Below, one piece after another: positions 34,293 through 43,405 of a stretch of DNA of 64,000 nt (position 1 is the first letter of the stretch; the number at the start of each line of letters is the position of its first letter). The translations under genes were made by a program, and so were the position numbers. The notes under the pieces were generated by a model that saw only the letters and a list, made by a program, of their open reading frames with translations, searched no databases and was not told the DNA's origin. The DNA is from Bifidobacterium scaligerum (GTDB lineage: Bacteria; Actinomycetota; Actinomycetes; Actinomycetales; Bifidobacteriaceae): contig NZ_PGLQ01000002.1 of assembly GCF_002802865.1 (NCBI RefSeq), positions 340,202 to 404,201 on the forward strand, given 5' to 3'.

Positions 34293-34829
34293 TCAGTGGT
34301 TGAAGGCCATCACGCCGACGAGCCTGCGCGGCACGTATGACTCTTCTAGGTAGGCGATCTCCTCATCCGTAAGCTTCAACGCCACGGCGTCGAGCGCACC
34401 ATCCACATGGTGCGGCTTGGTCATGCCGACCACGGGCGCGGTCACCTTGGTCAGGAGCCAGGCGAGTGACACGGCGGTCATCGAAGTGCCACGCTTGGCT
34501 GCGACTTCGGCCACACGCTCGATGATCACGTCATCCTGAGCTTCGGTGGCATCGTACTTGGAATGCGCCACCTGATCTTCGGTCAGGCGCTTGCTGGCGA
34601 TGGAGCGCAGCGCACGGCCCACATATTCCTCGCTGGTGCCTTCCGCGTAACCGATGGCGGTGTCGTAGAACGTGATGCCATGCTCGAAGCCGTACTTGAT
34701 GATCTCACGCGACTGGTCGGCGTCGAGAATCCAGGAATGATGGCCTTTGGTAGCGTCACCGAATCCCATACAACCCATGCAGATCCGGGACACGGTCACG
34801 TCGCTGTTGCCTAACTTGGTGTATTCCAC
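34293..34829 (-). pseudogene. Aldo/keto reductase with large internal deletion
   Basis: A 178-aa open frame in which the first ~80 residues of an aldo/keto reductase (MEYTKLGNSDVTVSRICMGC to RALRSIASKR) are joined in frame to its last ~95 (from DQVAHSKYDATEAQD to the C-terminus). About 150 residues of the barrel are missing. The catalytic Asp and Tyr (FYDTAIGYAEG) remain, but the Lys (ATK) and His (HR.D) are gone, so reductase activity is not expected. The GTG start at 34829 keeps a good site (AAGGGGA), so it may still be translated. The join is near 34590. Confidence 0.8.
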
Positions 34830-35015
34830 TGCACAATCCCCTTAACCTCAATGTGGCCGAACATACGATGCATCATTACCAGCGTCTTGCCCAGCCGCTC
34901 ATAAGCTTCCGTAATGCATTACACAACGAGCCGCTTTCCGTGCCTAATACTCCTGATTCATACCCAGCCATGCATGTCGAGCATGAAATTCGCATGCGGC
35001 TTATACACTGGCCGC

Positions 35016-35456
35016 ATGCAGTTGACGGTCAAACGGTTCGAAGAGCTCAGCGCGGCGGAATTGTATGAGATCTACCGTGTGCGCGTGGCGGTGTTCGTAG
35101 TGGAACAGCACTGCGCCTATCAGGAGGTGGATGAAGCGGACCGACACTGCTGGCATGTGTTCCTGCATGACGAGAACGGCATTGCCGCTTACTGCCGCGT
35201 CATCGACCCAGGCATCACATTCCCGGAAGCATCCATCGGCCGCGTACTGGCCACCCATCGCTGGCAAGGACTTGGCACTCGTATTGTGCGTGAGGGATTA
35301 AAAGTGGCACAGGAGCGCATGCACACCGATACCGTGCACATCGAGGCCCAAGCCTACGCACGCAAACTCTATGAGCACCTCGGTTTCACTCAGGTCTCCG
35401 ACGAATTCCTGGAAGACGGCATCCCCCACATCGGCATGATCTGGCGGGCGGAATAG
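35016..35456 (+). CDS. GNAT acetyltransferase, ElaA family
   Basis: A 146-aa N-acetyltransferase. It has the ElaA signature near the N-terminus (LYEIYRVRVAVFVVEQHCAY followed by QEVDEADRHCWH) and the acetyl-CoA site at GRVLATHRWQGLGTRIVREGL. I chose ATG 35016, where homology begins; no ribosome-binding site is seen, so it might be leaderless. Substrate unknown. Confidence 0.88.
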   Translation: MQLTVKRFEELSAAELYEIYRVRVAVFVVEQHCAYQEVDEADRHCWHVFLHDENGIAAYCRVIDPGITFPEASIGRVLATHRWQGLGTRIVREGLKVAQERMHTDTVHIEAQAYARKLYEHLGFTQVSDEFLEDGIPHIGMIWRAE

Positions 35457-35523
35457 CACAAGTCCGCAGGGCGACGTTACCAGGCGGCGTAATCCGCGTG
35501 CAGTTCACGAAAGAGGGAGGCAT

Positions 35524-35889
35524 TCAGTCTTGAATGACGTCTTCTTTCGTGTCAAGCAGCAGCTGGCCCCACTTTTCGAATTCCTTGAGGGCGGGGATGA
35601 TGGCGTAACCGTTGGAGGTCAGTGAGTATTCGACGCGCGGAGGCACCTCGTTATATTGGGTGCGATTGACGAGCCCATATTCCTCAAGATCGCGCAAGGT
35701 GTTGGTAAGCATCATATTGGTGATGCCAAGCTCACGTTTGATTTCGTTGTATCGCGCAGCGCCGCGTTCACTGAGCACGTACATGACCGGCAGCTTCCAT
35801 TTGCCCTCAATGGCTTTGAACGCGTAGCCCATCGCGCACGTGGGCGAGGTGATGCCGTCAGTTCCAGTGTTCTCAACATGCTTGCTCAT
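35524..35889 (-). CDS. HxlR-family regulator
   Basis: A 121-aa winged-helix regulator of the HxlR (MarR-like) family. The conserved Cys near the N-terminus is present in SPTCAMGYAFKAIEGKWKLP, the recognition part in LGITNMMLTNTLRDLEEYGL, and the wing in RVEYSLTSNGYAI. Many members (YodB, HypR, QorR) sense oxidants or electrophiles through that Cys. It is divergent from an FMN reductase gene with a 143-base gap, the usual target arrangement. The ATG at 35889 has GGGAG upstream. Confidence 0.92.
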   Translation of the reverse strand: MSKHVENTGTDGITSPTCAMGYAFKAIEGKWKLPVMYVLSERGAARYNEIKRELGITNMMLTNTLRDLEEYGLVNRTQYNEVPPRVEYSLTSNGYAIIPALKEFEKWGQLLLDTKEDVIQD

Positions 35890-36032
35890 GGTCTCCCATC
35901 CTAACATCGTTGCCATATCGCAAAAATCAGTTTTTTATTCTAAGAACGAAAAGTATATGTACTGATGCATACTGTCCTTATCAAGAACGCGGCGGCATAG
36001 CCGCGACACCATTGAAAGGAACAGGAATCATC

Positions 36033-36548
36033 ATGACCAAGCACATTCTCGTCATCCAAGGCAGCCCGACCAAGGGCGGCAACGCCGACATGCTCGCCGA
36101 CGCATTCATCGAAGGCGTCGAAGCCGCAGGCAACACCGCCACCAAGCTCACGATTGCGGATATGAATATCGCCCCATTCACCGGTTATGACCAGCCGGCC
36201 GACGATATGACGCAGGTGATGGAACAGATGAAAGCCGCGGATGGCATCGTCATTGCCACCCCGACCTACTGGATGCAGTTCTCCGCGCAGCTCAAGGCGA
36301 TGATGGACCGTCTGCCGTTCGACGCGCACGACGATCTGGCAGGCAAGGAATCCGCCCTGCTGGTCGCTGGCGCCAGCCCTGAAGAGGTGCTCGCCAAGAA
36401 CGTGTTCGGCTACTACCAAATGTGCTTCGGCGAAAGCCTCGGCTGGAAGATCAAGGGTTCGGTGATTGCCGCCGGCGTATTCGCCCCCGGTCAGGTGGCC
36501 GGCACCCCGTACCTCGACAAGGCCCGCGAGCTCGGCCGCGAGTTCTGA
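36033..36548 (+). CDS. NAD(P)H-dependent FMN reductase / flavodoxin-fold quinone reductase
   Basis: A 171-aa flavodoxin-like oxidoreductase. The FMN phosphate loop is ILVIQGSPTKGGNADMLADA, and IVIATPTYWMQFSAQLKAMM with MDRLP is the flavin-ring part. AAAGGA lies upstream, with the ATG at 36033. Enzymes of this kind reduce quinones, azo dyes or free flavin. The divergent HxlR regulator and the SDR gene 51 bases downstream suggest a small redox-stress operon. Confidence 0.9.
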   Translation: MTKHILVIQGSPTKGGNADMLADAFIEGVEAAGNTATKLTIADMNIAPFTGYDQPADDMTQVMEQMKAADGIVIATPTYWMQFSAQLKAMMDRLPFDAHDDLAGKESALLVAGASPEEVLAKNVFGYYQMCFGESLGWKIKGSVIAAGVFAPGQVAGTPYLDKARELGREF

Positions 36549-36599
36549 TCCATCTCTTTGAGACTCGCTTAATCGCACATCATTCCAAGGAACATCATC

Positions 36600-37319
36600 A
36601 TGCAAATCGCACTTATTACCGGCTCGGGCCGCAAAGGCGGCCTCGGGTACGAAACCGCCCGCCAGCTTGGCGAAGCCGGTTATCACGTCATTCTTGCCGC
36701 ACGCCGCCCCGAGCTCGCGCAACTCGCCCAGGCACTTATTGACCAAGGCATCTCCGCCAGCTATGTGGCGATGGACACCACCGATGAGGCCAGCGTCAAG
36801 GCCGCGGCTGCGGAAGTCGACCGTCGATTCGGCAGACTCGACGTGCTCATCAACAATGCGGCATCCATGCGTGCAGGAGACTCGGTGGAGCAGCAAAACC
36901 TTACTGAAATGCGCATGGTGCTCGACACCAATGTGATCGGCACATGGAATGTCACCCAGAAGTTCATTCCGCTGCTGCGCAAGTCGGAGCACGGCCGCAT
37001 CGTCAACGTGTCCAGCGGCGCCGGCTCCTATGGCGACCCGCAGTACGGTTTCCTGCATGGTTCGATGGGCATTCCCGCATCCGGCTATGGCATCTCCAAG
37101 CTTGCGCTCAACGGCTTGACCATCAAAACCGCGAAGGAACTGGCCGCAGACCGTATTCTCGTCAACGCGGTCTGCCCGGACATCACCGACACCTTCGGCT
37201 CGGGCATGTTTGGACGCCCGGTCGAGGTCAGCGCAAAAAGCGTGACCTGGGCTGCAACATTGCCCGACGACGGCCCGACCGGCGGTTTCTTCCGCGACGG
37301 TCAGCCGTTGCCATGGTGA
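36600..37319 (+). CDS. Short-chain dehydrogenase/reductase
   Basis: A 239-aa classical SDR. The cofactor motif is TGSGRKGGLGYETARQL, the NNAAS stabilising motif follows LDVLIN, Ser lies in VSSGAGSYGDP and the YxxxK pair in YGISKLALN. AAGGA is upstream of the ATG at 36600. It is probably cotranscribed with the FMN reductase. Substrate unknown. Confidence 0.92.
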   Translation: MQIALITGSGRKGGLGYETARQLGEAGYHVILAARRPELAQLAQALIDQGISASYVAMDTTDEASVKAAAAEVDRRFGRLDVLINNAASMRAGDSVEQQNLTEMRMVLDTNVIGTWNVTQKFIPLLRKSEHGRIVNVSSGAGSYGDPQYGFLHGSMGIPASGYGISKLALNGLTIKTAKELAADRILVNAVCPDITDTFGSGMFGRPVEVSAKSVTWAATLPDDGPTGGFFRDGQPLPW

Positions 37320-37542
37320 AGGCATGACGATATCGCTGTACGTATGAGGGGTGGGGTCCGGACAACAATTTCCGAACCCCACCCTTGCGCATATCGTCAG
37401 CCGCTTATATGTCGACTCGACCCGATCAGGTCAAACCAGCTCGAAGATCGAAACGAATCAGCATCGATACGCCGCTAAGCCGCATGAGATGCCCTTAGCC
37501 GTACACGGCGATCATCACAAACCCGGCACCCAACGCAACCGA

Positions 37543-37974
37543 TCAGAACTGAATGTAATCAACCTCGGTGTGTTCGCCGGTTTCCAGATATTTCGCCAAA
37601 TCCTCAGGACCGGAAAACACCATATTCACGGCCTGCGCCACCATGAGATTTACACGGTCCATCGGAGTAAGTCCCTCACGATAGCCGAATACGGGAATTC
37701 CCCGAGAATAGGCATATCCGATTTCAAACATGGTGCCGGCATCCTCGTCCATGAGGTTGGCGATCACCGCTTTGGCGGAGTTAATGCCGCGAATATCGTC
37801 TGCGAAGCATCCTTCCGGACCGACATCTTCGATTTGGCTGACGAATCGCGGCTTGAACAGCTTGCACCCATGATCTTCCATCACCTGTTCCAGACGTTCC
37901 ATGCTTTCCGTCTGTTCGGGATCGAAGAACGGGCCGGCCACGTAATAGTCGTATTCCTTATCGCTATCGCTCAT
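37543..37974 (-). CDS. Nucleoside 2-deoxyribosyltransferase-like protein
   Basis: A 143-aa protein of the nucleoside 2-deoxyribosyltransferase fold. DYYVAGPFFDPEQ is the N-terminal substrate loop, SAKAVIANLMDEDAGTMFEI carries the Asp and Glu of the active site, and GYAYSRGIPVFGYR completes the core. Members swap bases between deoxynucleosides or hydrolyse nucleotides (like Rcl). It is single here, not next to salvage genes. Confidence 0.85.
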   Translation of the reverse strand: MSDSDKEYDYYVAGPFFDPEQTESMERLEQVMEDHGCKLFKPRFVSQIEDVGPEGCFADDIRGINSAKAVIANLMDEDAGTMFEIGYAYSRGIPVFGYREGLTPMDRVNLMVAQAVNMVFSGPEDLAKYLETGEHTEVDYIQF

Positions 37975-38080
37975 GGCTTACAGTCATACCGCAGCCACGA
38001 CGACCTGCATATCAAGAAGTCACTTTATGGACAGCCGTCCGAATACTGATCATTCGATATTTGCCTTAACGTATGGCAAG

Positions 38081-38153
38081 TGCCCGAGATCGGATTCGAA
38101 CCGACGACACCCGCTTTAGGAGAGCGGTGCTCTATCCACTGAGCTACTCGGGC
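38081..38153 (-). tRNA. tRNA-Arg (anticodon CCT)
   Basis: A 73-nt cloverleaf on the minus strand. Acceptor GCCCGAG/CTCGGGC with discriminator A, D arm GCTC...GAGC, anticodon stem CCGCT/AGCGG with loop CTCCTAA, and T arm with TTCGAAT. The CCA end is not encoded. It reads AGG codons. Confidence 0.95.
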
Positions 38154-38379
38154 AACGACGTTCCATTGTACACGGCCCGTTCCCCGACGCCGCCGATGCG
38201 AACAAAACGTGCCGGTTTGGTGCGGACGACCGTCTTCGGTCCACTAAAATCGTCTTTTCCTCAAATTTGCACGATACAGTGGCAAATCGCACAAGAATCC
38301 ATTCATAACCGACATACAACATTCGGGTGTGTCAGGCATACAGCAATACGGCAGGCAGGGAACGACGATCGGGAGCGCT
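38154..38379. other. Gene-free stretch between tRNA-Arg and the EEP gene
   Basis: Together with 37975-38080 this makes about 400 bases without a protein gene. Apart from the tRNA I see no hairpin, repeat or clear promoter in it. Confidence 0.5.
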
Positions 38380-39567
38380 ATGGCGAAATCACCAAATGCG
38401 GCGAACAGAACCGCCATCAAAAAGCAGGGTAAAGCTTTGGTACGAGCCGCAACCACACCATCAGGCAAGATCAACGGCAAAGGAAAGTCCCGCAATCAGA
38501 AGAATCGCCCTTTGAAATCGCACTACAACACCCGAGACGCCAAGGCGAAAGCTGCAGCACCGCAACGCGGGAAACGCCGCCTATCAGGCTTTCTGGCCAC
38601 GCTGTTCGCGTTGGCTGCGTTGATCTGCACCACCGCGCGCGAATTACCCAGCGATTTGCAAGAGCTACCATATGTGCCGGTTATCGTATCCGCCACGCCC
38701 TGGTTCATGCTTGCGGCGATTGTGGCGCTGCTGCTGGCGATTGTCTCGCGCCGGGTGTTCTCGGCTCTGCTGGCCATAGCTGCACTTGGACTCAACGGCT
38801 ACTGGCAATACCCCTTTTTCATGTCCAACGATCCGTTGCCTCAAGCCGCATATAACGCCGTAGCCTCGTCTGAGCCAAATACCGCCGACGCATATGCGCG
38901 AGTGATGACGTTCAACGTGTACAAAGGGCAGGCCGATCCTCAGGCCATTGTGGATCTGGTCAGCGATCAGCGCGTAGAGGTGCTGGCTCTGCAGGAAACC
39001 ACGGATGATTTTGTCAAACGACTCCATGCGGCAGGCATCGAACACTACTTGCCATACTCGCAGATATCCTCGTCGGACGGCGTGTACGGCAACGGCTTGT
39101 GGTCAGCCACTCCCCTAGCCGACCCGAAGGATGATGATGTGAATTCCAGCGCCTCATTCATGCCCGGCGGCACCATAGATTTGGGCGGCAACCGGATTCG
39201 CTTCGTTTCGGTGCACACCACGGCCCCGGTGCCCGGCTATTGGAGGCAATGGAAACGCTCGCTGGATGAATTGGGTCTGATGCGCGCAAATACCGATACC
39301 CGTTATATTTTTATGGGTGATTTCAACGCCACGTATGATCACACCCCGTTCCGCGATTTTCTTGGCGATCGGTTCCTGGACGCCACTCGCACCTCAGGGC
39401 ATGGTTTTACCTTCTCTTGGCCCACAAACCGCTCGGGAGTGCCGATGTTCGCTGGTATCGACCATGTGGTGCTCGATCAGGGCATGCGGGCCGGCCAATG
39501 CAAAGTGGTGAAAGTGGACGGCTCCGACCACGCGGCGTTGCTGGTCACCGTGGATGTCATGCAATAG
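38380..39567 (+). CDS. Membrane-anchored endonuclease/exonuclease/phosphatase-family protein
   Basis: A 395-aa protein. Residues 1-65 are a very basic tail (many Lys, Arg and Gln), followed by three hydrophobic segments (FLATLFALAALICTTA, PWFMLAAIVALLLAIV, VFSALLAIAALGLNGYW). An EEP domain follows from about residue 170. Its metal-site motifs are FNVYKGQADPQAIVDLV, LALQETTDDF, FMGDFNATYDHTPF, and SDHAALLV at the end. By topology the catalytic domain faces outside. Substrates of the family range from phospholipids to nucleic acids; unknown here. The ATG at 38380 has GGGAG upstream. Confidence 0.87.
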   Translation: MAKSPNAANRTAIKKQGKALVRAATTPSGKINGKGKSRNQKNRPLKSHYNTRDAKAKAAAPQRGKRRLSGFLATLFALAALICTTARELPSDLQELPYVPVIVSATPWFMLAAIVALLLAIVSRRVFSALLAIAALGLNGYWQYPFFMSNDPLPQAAYNAVASSEPNTADAYARVMTFNVYKGQADPQAIVDLVSDQRVEVLALQETTDDFVKRLHAAGIEHYLPYSQISSSDGVYGNGLWSATPLADPKDDDVNSSASFMPGGTIDLGGNRIRFVSVHTTAPVPGYWRQWKRSLDELGLMRANTDTRYIFMGDFNATYDHTPFRDFLGDRFLDATRTSGHGFTFSWPTNRSGVPMFAGIDHVVLDQGMRAGQCKVVKVDGSDHAALLVTVDVMQ

Positions 39568-39641
39568 CGCAGTAACTCAGGCAACCGCAACACCGCGCAA
39601 CACCGCGCAGCAAGCGCAACAACGCCAAGTTGGCGCGTGCG

Positions 39642-40610
39642 TCAGAATCCCAACCGGGTGCGACCGAACTGATCAAGCCAACGAAGAATGGCGCCTTCGC
39701 GCAACGCCCACGGACAGATTTCGACTTCCTGAATATTCAGGGCCTTCATAATTTCGTCAGCCACTACGCCGCCACCCACGATCTGCATCGTACGTTCAGG
39801 CGTGATGCCCGGCAATGCCACACGCTGCTCAGGTGCAATTGCGGCCAAACGAGGGATCCAATCCTCCAACTGTTCACGAGTCATAATCCACGTATCTTCG
39901 CGACCGGGCTGACGGACCACGGCACCGCACAGTCGAGCCAGAGACCGGAATGTCTTGGAGGTACCGACCGCATGGTTGGGATGCTTGGACTGCGGGAATA
40001 CCTTGACCATCGGTTCCAGCACCTTGCGCACATTCTTGCGCACTTCCTCAAGCTCCTCGGGCGTGGCGGTACCGGAAGGCAGGAATTCGGTAGTCACTCG
40101 TCCGGCACCAGCCGGAACGGACAACGCCACAGTCGGTTCCTCATCGGATCCCATCGCCACTTCCAGCGACCCTCCGCCAATATCCAGCACGAGCAGTCGT
40201 CCAGCATCCCAGCCGTACCAACGACGGGCGGCGAGGAAGGTCAAACGAGCCTCGTCCGTGCCGGAGAGCACGGTCACACCTTGGCCAATCCGCTCCTCAA
40301 TCTTATGAATCACCTTGTTGCCGTTGGGCGCCTCGCGAAGCGCGGATGTAGCCATAGCCAGCAACTGGGTGATCTCGTATTCTTCGGCAAGCTTCATGCA
40401 CTGGTCCACAGCAGCGAGAATCGCCTCGACGCCAGCCTTCTTGATTGAGCCATCGTCCTTGAGGTACTTCATCAAGCGCACGGTGGATTTCGTACTGGCT
40501 TCCGGATCAGGTCGCGCACCGGGAGCGGCATCCACAATCAGCATGTGGATGGTGTTGGAGCCGATATCAAGCACGCCAAGGCGCGTGGTATGCGAACGCA
40601 AATTAACCAT
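39642..40610 (-). CDS. Ppx/GppA-family phosphatase
   Basis: A 322-aa exopolyphosphatase or pppGpp phosphatase of the short, two-domain type. The ASKHA-fold motifs are seen: LGVLDIGSNTIHMLIVDA (phosphate 1), LLVLDIGGGSLEVAMG (phosphate 2), and the TSKTFRSLARLCG segment. It lacks the C-terminal HD-like domain of E. coli Ppx. Its role in polyphosphate or stringent-response turnover cannot be separated by sequence. It follows the aminotransferase gene on the same strand after 138 bases. Confidence 0.9.
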   Translation of the reverse strand: MVNLRSHTTRLGVLDIGSNTIHMLIVDAAPGARPDPEASTKSTVRLMKYLKDDGSIKKAGVEAILAAVDQCMKLAEEYEITQLLAMATSALREAPNGNKVIHKIEERIGQGVTVLSGTDEARLTFLAARRWYGWDAGRLLVLDIGGGSLEVAMGSDEEPTVALSVPAGAGRVTTEFLPSGTATPEELEEVRKNVRKVLEPMVKVFPQSKHPNHAVGTSKTFRSLARLCGAVVRQPGREDTWIMTREQLEDWIPRLAAIAPEQRVALPGITPERTMQIVGGGVVADEIMKALNIQEVEICPWALREGAILRWLDQFGRTRLGF

Positions 40611-40655
40611 TCTTGTTGTAATCCCTTTTTCTCTATAGTCTGCGAAGACTCTTCC

Positions 40656-40682
40656 GACTCCCCAGACTCCCCAGACTCCTCA
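40656..40682. repeat. Short 9-bp tandem repeat
   Basis: GACTCCCCA occurs twice and then GACTCCTCA, in the 138-base gap between the aminotransferase and Ppx genes. Probably of little consequence. Confidence 0.8.
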
Positions 40683-40748
40683 AGTGACCGAAAACGAATC
40701 CAGCCCGAATCCAGCCCCGCCCTATCGGCGTCTCACGTCCGGCTATTG

Positions 40749-41993
40749 TCAGCTTTCCAGCGTCGCCACGAACTTGCCGAGCCGTTCCAGTCCTTCGCTC
40801 AGCGCCTCGCGCGAGGCAGCGTAGCTCAGGCGCACATGCGTATTCGCGGTGGCGGCCCCAAAATCACGCCCCGGAGTCAACGCCACATGGGCCTCCTCCA
40901 GTGCACGTTCACAGAACGTCCAAGCGTCCAAGCCGGTGCGCGAGATGTTGAAGTAGGCGTAGAACGCACCGTTAGGTTCCACTTCCACCGGCAAACCGAT
41001 ACGCTTGAGGCCATCGATCACAATGCGCCGGCGAGCCAGCAACTCCTGACGTCGCGCCTCGCATTCGGCCAGACTTTCGGGAGTGAAACAGGCAAGCGCC
41101 GCATGCTGCGTAGGCGTATGGGCGCACAGGTAATAGTTGGTGGCAAGATCATCCACCGCTTCAAGCACGGTGGCGTCGTCCGGCAGAATAGCCCAACCGA
41201 GACGCCATCCGGTCATACCGAAGAACTTCGAGAAACTATTGCACACGATGGCACCCGGATCACAGGCGAGCACAGACTTGACTTCGGTGCCATCCGGTTC
41301 ACGATCCGCCAAGTCCAGATAGGTTTCGTCCACAATTCGCCATGCCCCATGCTCGGCGGCGAATGCAGTAACATCCTTCAGCACGTTGAAGTCGATGGTG
41401 GTGCCGGTCGGGTTCGAGGGGGACGTGATCATCACGGCTTTGGTGCGATCGGTCCAGTATTCACGGCACAGGTCTGCGTTCAGATGGAAGCGCGTAGCTG
41501 CCGAGGTAGGCACATCGATAACGTTACCCTCGAACGAGCGGACAAGCTCACGATTGCATGGGTAGGAAGGATCAGCGACGATAACGTCATCACCGGGGTC
41601 AACCGTCAGAGCGGTAGCCAACAGCAACGCCGCGGAACCGCCAGCGGTTACGCAGATGCGCTTGGGATCGATATCAAGATCATGCCGGTCACGGTAAAAG
41701 TCTGCGATGGCCTGCCGCAGTTCAGGCAACCCCATGGCGGCGGTGTATGGCAACGCACGGCCGTCATACTGCTCACGCATCGCGTCACGTACAGCGGGCG
41801 GCGCTCCAAAGTCGGGCTCGCCAAGGCTGAGTTTGATGACATCGATGCCGTGGGCGATCATCGTGTCCGCCTTCTCGCCGAACACCATCGCTCGGAACGG
41901 GTTAATTTCGCGCGCCCTACGCGACATGATCGGGGACGGCGTTGTCGGGGACGTTACCACAGACGCGGGCTGCTGCACGGCTTCATTTTCCAT
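40749..41993 (-). CDS. Class I/II pyridoxal-phosphate aminotransferase
   Basis: A 414-aa fold-type I aminotransferase related to AspC. It has KLSLGEPDFGAP, TAGGSAALLLA, SPSNPTGT, DETYLDLADR and the PLP lysine in CNSFSKFFGMTGWRLGW. RLSYAAS near the end carries the substrate-carboxylate Arg. The first ~25 residues are a poorly conserved extension, and an internal ATG at 41927 is an alternative start. Aspartate, alanine or aromatic substrates are all possible. Confidence 0.9.
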   Translation of the reverse strand: MENEAVQQPASVVTSPTTPSPIMSRRAREINPFRAMVFGEKADTMIAHGIDVIKLSLGEPDFGAPPAVRDAMREQYDGRALPYTAAMGLPELRQAIADFYRDRHDLDIDPKRICVTAGGSAALLLATALTVDPGDDVIVADPSYPCNRELVRSFEGNVIDVPTSAATRFHLNADLCREYWTDRTKAVMITSPSNPTGTTIDFNVLKDVTAFAAEHGAWRIVDETYLDLADREPDGTEVKSVLACDPGAIVCNSFSKFFGMTGWRLGWAILPDDATVLEAVDDLATNYYLCAHTPTQHAALACFTPESLAECEARRQELLARRRIVIDGLKRIGLPVEVEPNGAFYAYFNISRTGLDAWTFCERALEEAHVALTPGRDFGAATANTHVRLSYAASREALSEGLERLGKFVATLES

Positions 41994-42114
41994 ACCTCGG
42001 TTCTATCCGGCCGTTGGGACATGACCGGATATGGTCATTCGAGCGCAACCGTCCGTGCCTCTATTCCATGCCGCCCACCTGCTCTATCATCATTGCGTAA
42101 ACATCTCCTCGCCA

Positions 42115-42179
42115 TCCCACAGCCGTATCCCACAGCCGCATCCCACAGCCGTATCCCACAGCCGTATCCCGCAACCATT
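42115..42179. repeat. 13-bp tandem repeat
   Basis: Four units of TCCCACAGCCGTA (one with C for T) at 42115-42166, then a degenerate fifth. It lies between the aminotransferase gene and the Gfo/Idh gene, just upstream of a TATAAT. Confidence 0.9.
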
Positions 42180-42192
42180 CCCGCCACTCCCC

Positions 42193-42198
42193 TATAAT
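42193..42198 (+). promoter_or_regulatory. Possible -10 box of the Gfo/Idh gene
   Basis: TATAAT, 69 bases before the start codon, inside the inverted repeat CTATAA/TTATAG. No good -35 hexamer is seen at the usual distance; the tandem repeat occupies that place. Confidence 0.35.
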
Positions 42199-42267
42199 CG
42201 CTTATAGTTCAACGAATGAACCAACAATGACAGCATCCGGCATCATCTCTTGTTCAAGGAGGAGCAC

Positions 42268-43326
42268 ATGAGCAGACTGAACGGCAACCGAGCACTGGTC
42301 GAAAGCGGGCAAGCCAAGGTCAACGTCGCCATTTTGGGTGCGGGCCGCATCGCACATACCATGGCGGATACGTTGAACCGAATGGCGTCGGACCCGCGTT
42401 ACGCATCGTGGATTCACCCCTATGCGGTGGCGGCACGCGACTTGGATCGCGCGCAGGCGTTCGCCGACCAGTGGCATCTTGACAAGGCATACGGCTCGTA
42501 CGAGGAATTGACAGCGGATCCGGATGTGGACCTTGTCTATATCGCCACCCCGCATAGCTTGCATGCCGAGCAAGCCGAGTTGTGTATGCGCGCCGGCAAG
42601 AACGTGCTGGTGGAGAAGTCGTTCACAGCGAACACCGAACAGGCTCGCGCGATGCTTGCCGTGGCCGAGGAAACCGGAATGCTGTGTACGGAAGCGATCT
42701 GGACGCGATATATGCCCAGCCGCGCGTTGATCAATGGAGTTATTGCATCCGGCGAGATCGGCGAAGTCAAGGCAGCGAGCGCCAATCTGTGCTACCCGGT
42801 TTCCGACAAGGCCCGTATGACCGATCCGGAATGCGCCGGAGGTGCGCTGCTGGACGTGGGCGTCTACCCGTTGAACTTCCTCGACATGGCGATCGGAGCC
42901 GATCATGGTCGCACGATTGATCATTTCGAGACGTCGATGTCGCCGTGGCCGCAGACCGGTGTGGACGCGCATAATTCCACTACGCTGTACTATGACGACG
43001 GCACGATGGCCGTATCCGTCAGTTCGATGCTGGTCACATCTGACCGTGGCGGTTACGTATGGGGCACCGAAGGATATCTGGTGGTCACCAATATCAACAA
43101 TCCGGAAGCCATTGACGTGTATGACAATGACCACAAGCTGGTTCGTCGCATTGAGGTCCCGGCCCAGCTGACCGGATACGAATATGAGGTTGCAGACGCA
43201 GCCTCGGCACTGCTGGACGGCAGCATTGAATGTGAGGCCATGCCGCATGCGGATACGTTGCGCATCATGGAGCTTATGGATGCGATTCGTGACCGCTGGG
43301 GGATGAAGTTCCCGTTCGAGAAGTAG
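42268..43326 (+). CDS. Gfo/Idh/MocA-family oxidoreductase
   Basis: A 352-aa NAD(P)-dependent dehydrogenase. The Rossmann motif is VAILGAGRIAHTMADTL, followed by DLVYIATPHSLHAEQAELCM and VLVEKSFT, where most members have EKP. The C-terminal domain carries GGALLDVGVYPLNFLDMA. The ATG at 42268 has AAGGAGGAG upstream. Substrate is unknown; trans-dihydrodiol dehydrogenase-like and sugar dehydrogenases share this layout. Confidence 0.9.
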   Translation: MSRLNGNRALVESGQAKVNVAILGAGRIAHTMADTLNRMASDPRYASWIHPYAVAARDLDRAQAFADQWHLDKAYGSYEELTADPDVDLVYIATPHSLHAEQAELCMRAGKNVLVEKSFTANTEQARAMLAVAEETGMLCTEAIWTRYMPSRALINGVIASGEIGEVKAASANLCYPVSDKARMTDPECAGGALLDVGVYPLNFLDMAIGADHGRTIDHFETSMSPWPQTGVDAHNSTTLYYDDGTMAVSVSSMLVTSDRGGYVWGTEGYLVVTNINNPEAIDVYDNDHKLVRRIEVPAQLTGYEYEVADAASALLDGSIECEAMPHADTLRIMELMDAIRDRWGMKFPFEK

Positions 43327-43405
43327 TCGCCATTCCGTGCGACAAGATGCCAAAAGCATGAATAGCAAGGCGAGAAGTACAAGGTGCAGCAACCCCTGAG
43401 GTGAT

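Noticed and set aside
35940..37382. 480-codon minus-strand open frame
   Set aside because: It lies opposite the FMN reductase and SDR genes, both of which have full family motifs and ribosome-binding sites.
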